The notes under the pieces: generated by a model
Databases searched by the model: none
The model's input: only the letters and a program-made list of their open reading frames with translations
What the model was told of the DNA's origin: nothing
Translations under genes and position numbers: made by a program
Shown: in pieces, positions 37,158 through 49,433 of the stretch
How the letters are laid out: every line of letters starts with the position of its first letter
Position numbering within the stretch: position 1 is the first letter of the stretch
NCBI RefSeq assembly: GCF_949987515.2
Contig: NC_082696.1
Span: 37,366,431-37,430,430, forward strand
Source of the DNA: Delphinus delphis
Lineage: Eukaryota; Chordata; Mammalia; Artiodactyla; Delphinidae
DNA length: 64,000 bases
Direction: 5' to 3'

Positions 37158-39693
37158 AGATTTCTAATTTTTTATACTGGAAACAAAATCAGACTATCAT
37201 AACCCTTTGTCCACAGAGATCACTTTTTACAGACCCTCATATAATTGCATTTTTCTAGGTTCCATGTTACAATCACTCACAGGCTCACATTAAATGTAGA
37301 TAATAAGAAAAATGCCTACAATCAGTTTTTTACTATAGTCACTGGAAGGGTTTTGTTGAGGATGTTTGCCTCATCACAGCACTAGCTGTGAGAACAATGC
37401 ATCTATAGTTGGAATAAAAGAAAAGGTCTTTTTTTCCTCTTGCGAAATTAGTTAGCATTAATAGCATGACCACTTCAAATCTTGCAAATAATTTGTTTTC
37501 TCTTTCCTTTAGAAGATAGAAATTTATTAGCTAAAACTGCAGTCTTCCAACTTACATTGCTGAGTACACCTTTCAACTTTCTAAATCTACCCTTGGCTTC
37601 ATCTTAGCTCTCTAGTGTTGTGTCCTTTTTTTCTTAATTTCCATTCACTTTATGTCATTGGGGTGTATCATTATTTTAGCCATACCTTATCTTTTTAAAA
37701 TTAATATTGGGCATAAATAAATGAGAGTACCAGTTATGTAGAAACAGACCTGAAAAGACAAGACACTGGCACCTTTTGCCCCTGTCACAGGAATGAACCT
37801 ATGATTGCCATCATGCTCTATCCCAGGGTTCAGTTTAAGTTTTTAGAAAAGAAGAAAAGAAAATACTCTGACCTCACAAAGACCTCAGATGAAAAATTCT
37901 GCAGCTCTGTCTTGAGGAGAAAGAGAACCACATCTCCTTGGTTAGTCAGAACATCTCCTAAAGTATAGCTCTCTCATCCTCATTGTCTCAAGGATTTTTA
38001 TATAGAGATCCAATGAGATTTAGGGCAGAATCCATTCTGTAATGGCAGCTTTTTATGGCAATGTCACAGAAAGTGGAAGAGGGGGGGAATGATACCAATA
38101 CGGAATTATACTGATGTTACTAAAACCCGAACAGAATAGGACATGGGCAGATGTTCACGTCAACTCTTCGTCTTATTGCCAAATAAAATATGAGGCTGGC
38201 ACTGACCATTCTGCCCTGCTGCTTGCTTCCTGGGCAATCCAAAGCATTGAGAAAGATGCTATCAAATGCCTCAGAGAGACCACCTGGGAGAAACGTCTTC
38301 AACTTTGCTGAGATATAAGTAATCAGTATATCTGAACTTCATTCTGTAAATCTTACTATGGTATGCAAACACATTGATATTAGATTTTTCCACTATACCT
38401 ACCTGGAGAATATTTCTATGAAAGGTTTTTCTACCTGAAGCAAAACTGAATTCACTTGTAATTCAATATTGGAGAAAAGCAACTGACTCATGCAGTCCCA
38501 CCTCCCACTAACAATATAATGGAAAGGTGAAGAACTTAGAAAAGTAAATATGTAGTTCAAACCAAAAAAGCATTTTATATACCTAATCACTTTAAGAAAT
38601 GAAACAGAGTTTCGTGTCACACCCACAGTCTCCTGTGCGATCACTTCTGAATACTGCCATATGGAAGTCTGTTTTTAAGTCCTGGTATTTCTTTTTTTTT
38701 GAAAAATTATTTTTCCACTTCATTCATAAGAAGTGGTAACTCATAAGATTAAATAATACCTAGATCTTTATCATTTTCCTTTAGTCTGATCTTTAAACAT
38801 GGACGTATAATTGCCGTGGTTACACGTAGATGGCATTCAGTAGTAAGAAAAGCATCAAGCTTACAAGTTACCACACGTTTTGGGGTGAGGAATATCTACT
38901 TCACAGCTCCTTCTTAAAGTGCTACTTCCTTTTTCTCCACTGAAGTTACTTCAGGCTCAAATCCAGCTTTTTTTCCTAGCTGTTCACACAAAAACAGTGT
39001 TCATCCAACTGTATCTTTACAGCTAAGATTTTAGATTTCTTCAGAAGAGAGCCTGAATTAAAGTTAAAACTTCATTCAGCTATTTTTAAATGATAATGTG
39101 CTATTACCACATAAGTTACCAGACAATGTCACATTAATCATTACACAAACATCTCAGAAGAGTGCTGTTCCTATGACAGTTTAATATGACCTCAAGGAAG
39201 ACCTAATAAGGATGGAACATGCTGACAAAAACCAGCCACAAACCAGAAGGAACAAGAAGTACGTGAACCACTTTATGACTCAGCCAGAGGGACTTCTTAG
39301 TGCAAACTTGAAGATACTGCAGATGAGAGTATTAAGGATACATGATATACCTTTTATAGAATCTCCATTTTCTTACTAATCATCAGAAGAAATGGCCTTA
39401 ATGCAACAAGTAAAGAACAGCATTTTGACTGGATAATTAGAATCATTCCAGTAAGAATTTTGTCACTGATCTCAAAGAGCTAAACATGTCTTGAAAAATT
39501 ATTTAGGGAAAACAGAACTTCTAATTATAATAAAAATACAATTTTTGCATAAAATTTTTGATATTCTATAGGAAAGTCTGTGCTTTCCATAATACATTTC
39601 TATGTCAATTTGGGATATTTGAAAGACACATAGAACACTAAAACACCAACATTATTAAAATACCAACATTATTAAAAAAATAAGAAGTTGAGT
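37158..39693. other. No recognised feature
   Basis: 2.5 kb of AT-rich sequence. Both strands were read. The small frames at 38114-38311 and 38399-38644 (-) have no recognisable domain. Confidence 0.45.
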
Positions 39694-39706
39694 GATGGTA
39701 GCTTTT

Positions 39707-39907
39707 TTTTTTTTGAGGTACGGGGGCCTCTCACTGTTGTGGCCTCTCCCGTTGCGGAGCACAGGCTCCAGACGCGCAGGCTCAGCGGCCATGGCTCACG
39801 GGCCCAGCTGCTCTGTGACATGTGGGATCTTCCCGGACTGGGGCACGAACCCATGTCCCCTGCATCGGCAGGCGGACTCTCAACCACTGCGCCACCAGGG
39901 AAGCCCC
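39707..39907 (-). mobile_element. CHR-type SINE (short form), - strand
   Basis: Poly-T at about 39703-39714, GGTACGGGGGCCTCTCACTG head and the complemented 5' end CCACCAGGGAAGCCC at 39892-39906. Flanks GATGGTAGCTTTT (39694) and GATGGCAGCTTTT (39908) form a 13-bp duplication with one mismatch. Confidence 0.95.
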
Positions 39908-40211
39908 GATGGCAGCTTTTAATTGCTACATATCATTAATATAAATTAAACATTTTTCATATTCTAACACTTTTGAAATCAAGATGGGTCTTAAAAGTTA
40001 AGTCATGTCATAGTTTCAATGGCAGCTTGCCATGAAAATAATGGTATAACATAATTGATGGTGTCTTAGAACCATAAAACATAAGCCTTTTCTGTAAGGT
40101 TAACTCCACCTTGTTCATTTACAAAAATGTTCACAAATCACATTGCTAATGAAGCAATGCTATGAATCATTGAAATATAAAATTTTTACTGTTGTAAAAA
40201 AGTGGTATCTC

Positions 40212-40497
40212 GGGCTTCCCTGGTGGCGCAGTGGTTGAGAATCTGCCTGCTAATTCAGGGGACACGGGTTCGAGCCCTGGTCTGGGAAGATCCCACATGC
40301 CGCGGAGCAACTAGGCCCGTGAGCCACAACTGCTGAGCCTGCGCGTCTGGAGCCTGTGCTCCGCAACGAGAGAGGCCGAGATAGTGAGAGGCCTGCGCAC
40401 CGCCATGAAGAGTGGCCCCCGCTTGCCACAACTAGAGAAAGCCCTCGCACGGAAATGAAGACCCAACACAGCCAAAAATAAATAAATAAATTAAAAA
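40212..40497 (+). mobile_element. CHR-type SINE (long form), + strand
   Basis: Starts GGGCTTCCCTGGTGGCGCAG. The B box is GGTTCGAGCCC near 40267, a closer match to the canonical GGTTCGANNCC than in the short-form copies. A longer body with ATGAAGAGTGGCCCCCGCTT precedes an AAAT-rich tail. It is flanked by a perfect 16-bp target-site duplication ending GTGGTATCTC (40196-40211 and 40498-40513). Confidence 0.96.
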
Positions 40498-40513
40498 AAA
40501 AAAGTGGTATCTC

Positions 40514-41009
40514 TACATTTTCTCATCACTAATTTTCAAGGAAAAATATTAAACGCCACTCATTTATTTTTCCTTAACTTCTTTTTTTTTTTTAAGGGAA
40601 ATACATGAAAATATCTGTTTGTGAACATGGTCATCATGTGACATGGTTTGAAATTTTCTCATAATCCTGAGCTCTCTTCCTTTGATATGTTCTATACAGA
40701 ATATGTGAAAGAACATGGTATTTAAATGTTGCTTACAGAAAGTGGAAAGTCTTCCTTATTTTGGTTGCTATTATTTACTGCAGATTAACATTAATAATGT
40801 TTTTGGCAAATTGTTTCTGAGAAAATTTACTGGAAAACATCATTGATAATCTAATTGGCAAACCCTTACTAAGTACGCAGTCAACTAAATCCATTAAGTT
40901 CTGTATATACGGTCTAATGTTAAATCATGACTTTCCTGGTGCAGTTAGAATATTAGATCTAAATTCAAAACTTCCTCTTTTTTCTTGTTAATTGACAGGC
41001 TGATAGATT
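40514..41009. other. No recognised feature
   Basis: AT-rich; T run near 40584. Nothing else recognised. Confidence 0.45.
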
Positions 41010-41800
41010 TAGCCTATTATTGTAGCTTGATACATACAACTTTTCCAAAACTTGTATCATTTTTTCCAAGCACACTGGCCTTCCTGTCCCCTAAATTCCT
41101 TTCTTCCTGTGATCCTCTCCTTCATCCTAACAGAGCCACTGTCTCAATGATCGTTCCCCATTACTAAGAACTGGAATTCTATACAGCACTATCAGTTTCA
41201 AGCACCTCGCTCTCTGACCACCAAATCCTGTCCCCACTAATATCTTATCTGCAATAATCACTCCTTAAGGCAACACTGGGCACAGTTTCTCACTCCCTCT
41301 CCATTGAAAACTCTCCTTTCTTGGGTTTAGGAGCGCCACACTCTGGTACATTTCCTCTTTCCTCTCTCGCTAGTTCATCTCAAAGTCTTGCTGGGGTTTT
41401 TTTTAAATGAATCTAATTTTGGGGGACCCCAGCTGAGTGCTTTGAATTCATCTCTTTTCCACTTCCACTGACTCCCTTAGTGATGTCACCAATCTCATGG
41501 CTTTAAGCATCTTCATGCCTCCCCAGAAGACATCGCCCCTGAACTTAGACCGCATAGCCAACTTCCTACCTGACATCTCCACTTTAACTTATCTAATAGG
41601 ATAACACGTTCTCATACTTGATTTTCGACATTCTTTCCCCTCTTCCCATCTTCTCTTAGCTCAGTCTCTCTCACCTCAGTTACTGGACAACACAACTTCG
41701 TTAATCAGGCCCAAAATTCTTACAGTCCTCTTTTACTCCCCTCTTTCTCTCATAACCTCATCCAAATCAAGAAATTCTAGTATGATGTATATAATCACAT
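41010..41800 (+). mobile_element. Old LINE (CR1/L2-clade) coding-region remnant
   Basis: CT-rich sequence unlike its AT-rich neighbours. GACTCCCTTAGTGATGTCAC near 41470, CTGAACTTAGACCGCATAGC near 41541, CTACCTGACATCTCCACTTT near 41567 and CAGGCCCAAAATTCTTACAG near 41706 recall the RT-palm-to-thumb coding region of old CR1/L2-like LINEs (LSPEL..RI.NCL.DIST pattern). The ATG-led frames are destroyed. The clade assignment is tentative. Confidence 0.45.
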
Positions 41801-41895
41801 GAAATAAAAGATATACTGTCTTTAAAAAGAAAAAGAAATTCTATTAATTCTTCCATAAAAAATATATTCTGAAATGCCAATTAAAACTCCAATGA

Positions 41896-42109
41896 GGGCT
41901 TCCCTGGTGGCGCAGTGGTTGAGAGTCCGCCTGCCGATGCAGGGGACACGGGTTCGTGCCCCGGTCTGGGAAGATCCCACATGCCGCAGAGCGGCTGGGC
42001 CCGTGAGCCATGGCCGCTGAGCCTGCGCGTCCGGAGTCTGTGCTCCGCAACGGGAGAGGCCACAACAGTGAGAGGCCCGCGTACCGCCAAAAAAAAAAAA
42101 AACAAAAAA
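41896..42109 (+). mobile_element. CHR-type SINE (short form) nested in old L1
   Basis: Full short-form copy: GGGCTTCCCTGGTGGCGCAG start, B box GGTTCGTGCCCCGG near 41951, A-rich tail from about 42088. A perfect 13-bp target-site duplication AAAACTCCAATGA flanks it (41883-41895 and 42110-42122). The site is homologous to that of the SINE at 4351. Confidence 0.97.
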
Positions 42110-42569
42110 AAAACTCCAATGAAATTCTCCTATACGTATATTACAATTACTAAAATCAAGACTGATAATGTATTACAAGGATACAGAGCAACTGGAAATA
42201 CATTGCTGAGAAGAGTATGAATGTTAACACATTTTGAAAACCTCAAAGATTCTTAAAATGTTAAATATATACCTACCCTGTGTACCAGCAATTATATTCT
42301 CACTATTTATCTATGAGAAAGAAAAACATGCCCACAAAAATAATCATACAAGAAGGATTCTAGCAGCTTTATTCACAGTAAACACGAACTATGAACACAC
42401 TATAATGTCCACCAACAGGAGAATGAATAAACAAATTGTGGTATAGCCACGCAATGGAATACCACTCAGCAATAAAAAGAACTACCGGTAGCCACAAAGA
42501 TATAGATACATGTCACAAACATGACGCTGAAAGAAGCAGCCAGATATAAAAGAGTATACAGTGTATTAT

Positions 42570-42572
<3 letters not shown>

Positions 42573-42605
<33 letters not shown>
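42573..42605 (+). repeat. (AC)n microsatellite
   Basis: About 16 AC units inside the old L1. Confidence 0.97.
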
Positions 42606-42607
<2 letters not shown>

Positions 42608-43009
42608 GAATGGGCAAAACTAATCTAAGGGGAAAGAAACCATAACAGTGGTTGCCTTTGGCAATATGGAGATTGACAGGAAAAGGGAATGAGGGGACTC
42701 TGCAGGCATGGCAATCATGGTAATCTTCTATAACTTTATTGGGTTGTTGTTTGCATGAGTTATCCACTTGCCAAAACTCACCAAACTATGCAATTAAGAT
42801 GTATGCACTACACTGTGTGTAAATTGTACCTCAATGATAAACCCACAAATATCCAGAAACTGAGCATAATTACTGCTACCATTACCTATTGCCTGAATTA
42901 CTGCAGTAGGTCTCTGTGGGTCGACAACATATTTTTCCTGCACTGTTTTCTACCTATGAACCAGAATGTTACCCTTTATAAAACAAGCAAAGTCATGTAG
43001 CAGCCGTGC

Positions 43010-43555
43010 TCCAAATTCTCCTTTGATGTTACCACTCAGAAGTAAAGCCAACATCCCTTAATGACTGACGAGGTTCTGCAAACTCTGGTCCCATCCTATC
43101 GTATCCTCCTCTGATCGCGCATCTGACTATCCCCCATTACTCAGTTCTAGCCACACTTGATGTTGCTTGCCTTTGCACTTGCTATTCTTTCTTCTCTTCC
43201 CTCACATATCAGAATATATTCCCTTAACTGTGAAATCTTCACCACATGTCAATTACTCCAGGAGACCTTACTTGACCTCGATACACAACACCTAAGCCCT
43301 CACCATTTCCTATTCCACTTCCTACATTGTTTCTTCATAGTACCTATCACTAATATACTATATAATTTGTTCATTTTTTGTTTTTCTGTAGCTCCCATCC
43401 CACATTTTAATGTAAAAATTTATGTAGGCGAGGCGGTGACATTTTTGCATTTTGTTCACTCACTGCTATATTTCATAGCCTAAAATAGTGCCTGACATAT
43501 AGAAGGTACTCAGTAAATATGAATTAATGCATAAGTGAATGAATGGATGGATCTA
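43010..43555 (+). mobile_element. L2 LINE 3' end
   Basis: Typical L2 order: TTGCTTGCCTTTGCACTTGC near 43163, TCACCACATGTCAATTACTC near 43239, CATAGTACCTATCACTAATA near 43336, the TGTAGCTCCCATCCCAC region, and the end TAGTGCCTGACATATAGAAG followed by GTACTCAGTAAATATGAATT near 43506 and a TGAATGAATGG tail. Confidence 0.8.
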
Positions 43556-44272
43556 TAAATATGATCACTCTCTCTCCAATGTCCTCCCTCGGTTATTTAA
43601 GAAAATGTTGAGGAAGGCGTAGATGGAGCAAAGGACAGTCACAGAGCTGATCACCAGAGAGATTCCTCAAGCTTTACCTAATTAGAATAATCAACATTGG
43701 TTTTGGATTTGCCAAGCTTAAATCATTCTGCCTTTCCTATTATAACAAAATCAGTGCTAAAGTTTTTATCAAAATCCAATTTTTACTGTAGCACAACATA
43801 CAAAACCAAAGCATTTATCCATTGCTGTGTTGATATCATCAAGTGAATTTATCTCAGGATCTCTTAGATACAAACTGTAGGTGGCCTCATTTGGTCTTTA
43901 ATGAAAGCATATTGCAGTAAGAGGTACAGAAATTTCCCCATCAACTACAACAACAAAACAACAAATTCTTAAAGAATAAAGATTTTTTCCAAACAGGGTT
44001 TCCAACCCTTCCACTTATTCCAGGGTGTCATATGATCAATCAACTGCTAACAGAAGCCACCAACTACTCAATCATGTTAACTTGTGTCAAGGTAACTCTG
44101 CACCAGCATTAGATAGCAGGGACCTTAAGCTGGAATCTTGGTTTAAATAAATCACTTTAAAATACTCAAGGAGGACAGTATATTTGTTACTAAAGCTCAA
44201 AGGCATATGCCATTTGATACTCATATAACATGGGTTGTAGTGTCAGATATTTCTCCCAGTAGCGAGCTTAAT
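43556..44272. other. No recognised feature
   Basis: AT-rich; no gene or named repeat. Confidence 0.45.
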
Positions 44273-44475
44273 GTGGTGGTTAAACACATGCTAACTGGAT
44301 TCAAATCCCTTTTCTATCACTTCTTAACTGTGGGATCTTGAGCGAGTTACTTAACTTTCCTCTGCCTTAGTTCCCTCGTTTATAAAATATAGATAAAATA
44401 ATACCTTCCTCATAGGTTGTGGAGATCATACAGTGAGACAGCGAATAAAGTGCTCAATAGTGTTCGCTATTACTG
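44273..44475 (+). mobile_element. MIR SINE
   Basis: GTGGTGGTTAAACACATGC start, ACTTCTTAACTGTGGGATCT near 44319, AGCGAGTTACTTAACTTTCC near 44341, TCGTTTATAAAATATAGATA near 44377, and the ATAATACCTTCCTCATAGG region near 44399. Nearly full length. Confidence 0.85.
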
Positions 44476-44699
44476 TCATTTACATGTAATTGTAGAGGGG
44501 ATAGCACAATTGTTTTCTATCCTTATGAATTCTCCATTGCAATCTGATAACTTGGCTTTAAGAAATGCTAAAATAAGAAAGCAGTGAGGAATGCTGTGAT
44601 GTATAAGTTAAATAACTCTTGCTGTGATTGGGTTTATACTTGTGTTAAATATTTGATTGCCAAGTTTGACACTGGAGAGGTTCGACCGTGAGCACATGA

Positions 44700-47340
44700 A
44701 ATCCCTCTCTTCATAAAGCATCAGTCTACCTTGTAACACAGAAGTCCCCGTGCCTCTCCAGAGAGCAGAGACAAGTCTCTTCCACGCTCCTCTCTCTGCC
44801 CAACCACTTTGGGTAGACTACAGTCTTGACTAGTGTCTTGGTGATCATCGTCTGCCAGCCACAATGCCAGAGAACCATGGATCACAGCAGGCCTGCGTCC
44901 CTGCCCAGCTTCCATCACTGTTAACGTAAAAAACACTGATGCTACCGTTATCCTCTTCTAGCCAAATCAGGACCCCTTCACTGGCCCCAATGGCTCTGTT
45001 TGAACCCGTATTCCCACTAAGGTGCAGATCTCTACTGACTAGACGCAGAATCAGCAGGCAAACGCTGCTGTCTACCAAGCCTGTGCCACAAGAGCCCTTC
45101 TGAAGGGCAAACGCGTTCTGTCACTGTGGTAGCATTTAGCGCACCTGCATGGACTCATACCCAGAAAGTGTAGGATTTTTTTTTTTTTTTACCTTGCTTA
45201 CATACTTATACTCGTCTGGGTCACTGTACCTACGGCTACACATAGCTCGGCCCCCTGCTGACTAAGTCAGACTTCATTCTTTACGGGGAATGTTTCCCTG
45301 TAAATAATTTGTCATTATTAGAAAAATAATTCCAAGAATTACAGGGTCAGATATTCCTTAGCTCAATAATAACACTCCCCAGATAGTTCTAAAGAGCTTA
45401 TATTACTAAAGATACTGCTAGTAAAATACTATGAAGTATTAAATTAATAGACCCTAGAAGACAACGCAGATACAGCTTTTCATACTGCCCAGGACTGCTC
45501 CAGAGCCCACTCTTTCATCGGCTTTCTTGAAAAGTGAACGTGAACATGTATAAACTCTTCGAAACAAATCCCACGTGTTGGTAATATTTAGGCAAATCCT
45601 TTTTTGATTCATAATATATTTTTCATGTAATCAAACTGCAGTGTAGATTACATTCTACAGTGTTACTCAAAGTGGCATCAGAAGCAATGACTGGTTTTCC
45701 CTCATTTCAGTCTGTCTAGGTATCTGAATTAGTTCTGTACCATGCATGAGCAACTTGGGCAACATACACTTTTGAGTTTTTATTTTACAGATAAATAACA
45801 TATTCATCATCACTGTTCAAGTAGCACACATTTACAATTTTAGGATTAGAAATATTAGTCCACAAATTTCCAAACTACTATTTTCTGAGCACAGTGTCAC
45901 ATGTTTAATCATTGTTTCCAGGCAATATGCAGAATTCTACAGATAATCAGCTGACAAACCCACCCCCCCAAAAAACCCAACAAAACAAGGGTGTTTTGAT
46001 CCCATGTTTAGACTAGCACTGTGTTAGGTCTCTCATAAGAAAAACAAGAGCAACAGGAGAGCCTTCCTTTCCAATGATCCGAGTTACATATTTGAAACAA
46101 TTACTATTAAGCAATGATGGTTTAAATGCTCAAGTACATTTTTTTCCAGCTGCATTACAGGATTTTTTAAAAGGAAGAAATCGATGTCATGTGGAAGAGT
46201 CATAAAAGGCTCTTTGAAGAGGCACATACATTCACAAAAGAGGACATGCGTCCAGAGAACTGTCCAGTGCACCAAGTCGCTTCATTCGAGCATCACCATG
46301 GCTCAATACAAAGGAATCTAAGACAAACTTAAACCCACCAACTGACATAAGGAAGTGCCCTGTGTTGTAATCACGATCTTCCCTCTAGGGACATTCTGCC
46401 ACCACTCACTCCAGAGTCTCCCAACCTCCAGACTCTGTCTTCCTTAGCACCTCACATTAATTTGCCTCTCAGATTGTATCATATCCAGTTTCTAGTAATG
46501 GCTAACACCTCCTGAAAGCTTCCACATCCAAACTTCTGGCCCTTCTTTTCTGATGGGAGCTGGAGCCTGGAATCAAGTTAGATTTCCAAAATCAGGCATT
46601 AAGTTCTCATCCACGATGATGGGCACCAAGCTTGGAGCCAGGCTTCTTCCTGGCCAGCTGGACCATGGAAGCTGATGCTCCAGGTGACCGAGATGGCCTG
46701 TACCACTGAAGTGGCAGCACTCCCCAATGCCAGGTTGGGTCTCTGATCCTGCACCTGAACAGCTCCATTCCTTGCGTTCTGAGAGCTCACCTCCCTCTCC
46801 ATTCGACCCACTAACGCCTATGAGGGGAGAGTCTGCCTGCCACATGCCAGGAAGCTACGTCCTGCACTAAAATTCTCAATTCTCTTGGTACAAGTCTTGC
46901 CACCTGACTGCATCCCAAGTGCTGAATCAGCCTCTGAATACTCTCCCTACCTGCTCCAATGTCTTGGTACTGACAACTTCTGAAATCGGGACTCAGGAAG
47001 TTGCACCTCACAGAACCTGTGCCAAGACTGCCTGGTGGCTGCAGGCTCTGCAGCCACGTTGTCTTTCTTCAGTCCTTGCCCTGCCTTGGTGAGTAGTTTT
47101 CCACCCCACTTACATTTGGCACCTGTGCTCAAGAGCTCAGCAGGCTTGACACCCGGGTCGGCTTGACTCACCATAAGTCGGTCACTTACTTTCTGATACA
47201 AACACCTATGACCACACCACTAGGCTACTGCCCCAGGACACTGACTCACATCTTAGCTCACATTCCATCCCAAGTGCCCTCATCTCAGGACACTCACACA
47301 CATTTTAGCTCTATCACAACAAACTAAAAGGCCGGTTGGT
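44700..47340. other. Unclassified, partly GC-richer region
   Basis: Two islands, about 44700-45180 and 46380-47340, are clearly richer in G and C and poorer in A/T runs than the flanks. On the - strand they carry open frames (44721-44936, 44845-45078, 46573-46845, 46811-47011, 46947-47201) without any domain I recognise. Eroded endogenous-retrovirus/LTR sequence, a processed pseudogene or unique DNA are all possible. 45170-46380 is AT-rich with a 14-base T run near 45178. Confidence 0.35.
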
Positions 47341-48134
47341 TCCTAGTCCCAATGGAGTAAAATAGAAAGATAGAAATAGATAGAAAATAGATGCTTTGTC
47401 AAGAAGCATACCAAGAAATTAACAGAAATGATGACTCCTGACATACTGTGTCAGCAAAGACCTAGCTAACTGGATGTTTGTGATTTCCTGGAGGATTTGC
47501 TCTTGCAGCCATTATCCCTGAATGATAGCCTTTCCGCCTGCCAGCTTGGGGCTTAAAATGGAATGGTGACCAACACGTCCTGGCTGGGTCTAAGTTTCAG
47601 GCCAGCTTCTCCCAGCACTTTTCCTTAGGCATTTGGCAGAACTTCAGAGCTCACCAGCTTTCTGGGGTAATAATCATTTTTTTTCTCCCTCAGATTTCTA
47701 GATGGCTGCATTAGTCCTGTATACGTTAATGACTAGGTGGCCATCTTAGGGGGTCTAAAGTGTCAACCTTAAGGTCTGTTAGATCAATTCTCTCACACCT
47801 TGGCAATGTCTCCTCATTGCTTTTTGAAATACATACATACGGTTTTACTATGCATTCTGGGGGTACCACACAATAATTCGATGGCATATTAGACCTTATT
47901 ATAAAAACAAAACTGATATAAAACATGAACAATTCTATTGTACCAGTAAATACATCACCTATGGCAGGATGTTTCATTCCTGAAATATAATGATATAACC
48001 TTGTCATCTCCTTCCCATAGTTTGTCCCCACCCCCCAAATTCCAAGTAGGCAGCCAGCTTCTTTGTGCTCCTTTGCCTCAGGGAAGTTTTGTGATACTGG
48101 GCAGAAAACTGAAGTTGCAATCAATATGCCAGAG

Positions 48135-48136
<2 letters not shown>
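47341..48136. other. No recognised feature
   Basis: Small frames such as 47726-48124 (-, 132 codons) show no recognisable domain. I cannot name a repeat here. Confidence 0.4.

Positions 48137-48219
<83 letters not shown>
48137..48219 (+). repeat. (GT)n microsatellite, about 41 units
   Basis: An uninterrupted GT run of 83 bases, followed by GGTGGGGGG. Its purity suggests a high mutation rate and probable length polymorphism. Confidence 0.99.
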
Positions 48220-48220
<1 letters not shown>

Positions 48221-49194
48221 TGGGGGGAATGGTGTTAGTGAGCTCAGGGAGGGAAGATTCTATAAGACAAGGAAGCGGTCAGAAGTTCTGGCACCAGAAC
48301 TATCAAAAGCCTGCCGCGAGTTTCCTGGTTCCTGGAACTAATTAAAATTGTCATGTTGTGATATCAACATCCACCTAGCAGCAAGAGATTTTTATTGTCA
48401 CTTTCTAGGAACAGCACATGAAGTAAATGCATGACAGAAAACCTCTTCTTTTATCTCAACATTGATACAATCACATCTTAAAGAGCTTTTCCTCTATTTA
48501 CAGATTATATCAACATTCACATAAAGTATTCTATTTGCTGCTCTTTTGCCATTAGCAGATGTTGTTAAATATGTGTCTGTTGGCTCCCTATAAACACTAG
48601 GCACTAAATAAATGTTACGTTCGATATATATCAATGAGAGGAATTACATATATTCGGAAGGCAAAAATAAATTTTATATATCTGTAACTACTTTTCAAAC
48701 ATGATAAAACTAATTTTTTCTAGAGAACAGTAACTTCCAGACCATTTTCCTCCTACATAAACTTCATTAATAGTGTTCTTTTTAGATTTAAATAACTTTC
48801 TAACTTCATTACTTGTCCTGCATACACTCAAAAATCTGCTAATTCAAAGGAAGCACTCAAGCATCCCTTTATGTCTCAAGGATCAGGAAATCTTATGAGA
48901 AACAGTAAGTGGCTTTGTCAGATAGTGAATGAGGAAGAAATTTCTGCAGTAAGGAATAAACCATGTGCAATTTTAACATGTAAAAGAACATTTATTTAAC
49001 TTGCACTTAACTTAAAATCCAATCATAAGAATGAAGGTCTTTAAAAATTAAGATGTTTCTTCTAGAGTATGATCAGTACCCTGGAAGGCAGCTATACTGG
49101 TAGTAACTGATCTTTTCACCAAACAGAAATTCAAATCAAAGCAAACAAGACAAAAAAGAATCTAATAATGTGTAGGTTCCATACAAAGGCTTTA
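48220..49194. other. No recognised feature
   Basis: AT-rich; an AAACACTAGGCACTAAATAA stretch near 48592 faintly resembles an L2 tail. Nothing else. Confidence 0.4.
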
Positions 49195-49433
49195 ACTCTG
49201 TTTTTCAACATCAGCACTATTGACATGTTGAGTTGAGTAATTCTTTGTTGTTATGGCCTATCCTGTGCATCACAGGATGCTTTACCCACTAGATGCCAGT
49301 ATCACCTCCCCTCCCTTTCTTCCCCCTCCTTCCCTCCCTCTCTCCTCCGCTGCTGTGACAGTCAATAAACACTGTCAAGTGTCTCCTGGGAGGCAAAAGT
49401 CTGCCCTACTCTCTCTCAACCCTAGAACCACTG
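49195..49433 (-). mobile_element. MER5A-like hAT-Charlie transposon with CT-rich insert
   Basis: Complement of the same family as 14524-14757. TTTTCAACATCAGCACTATT near 49200, TTCTTTGTTGTTATGGCCTA near 49241, CCCACTAGATGCCAGTATCA near 49285 and the end CCTAGAACCACTG at 49421-49433. Between 49303 and 49350 a C/T-rich low-complexity run replaces part of the element. Confidence 0.75.

Larger units (their letters stand above)
41850..42845 (+). mobile_element. Old L1 (L1M-type) 3' end with nested SINE
   Basis: Diverged L1 ORF2 C-terminal region and 3' UTR. GAAATGCCAATTAAAACTCC near 41871, then after the SINE AATTACTAAAATCAAGACTG near 42144, CAACAGGAGAATGAATAAAC near 42414, GGAATACCACTCAGCAATAA near 42456 and the 3' end TGTAAATTGTACCTCAATGA near 42818. 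Contains an embedded (CA)n. Coding-dead. Confidence 0.85.

Noticed and set aside
46573..47201. Overlapping - strand frames as an exon set or processed pseudogene
   Set aside because: Three different frames overlap, and I found no domain or consistent reading frame. Kept only as an unclassified region.
48001..48345. Cys-Val repeat proteins
   Set aside because: Frames simply read through the (GT)n microsatellite. The same holds for frames at 8408-8611 and 42513-42767 over (AC)n tracts.
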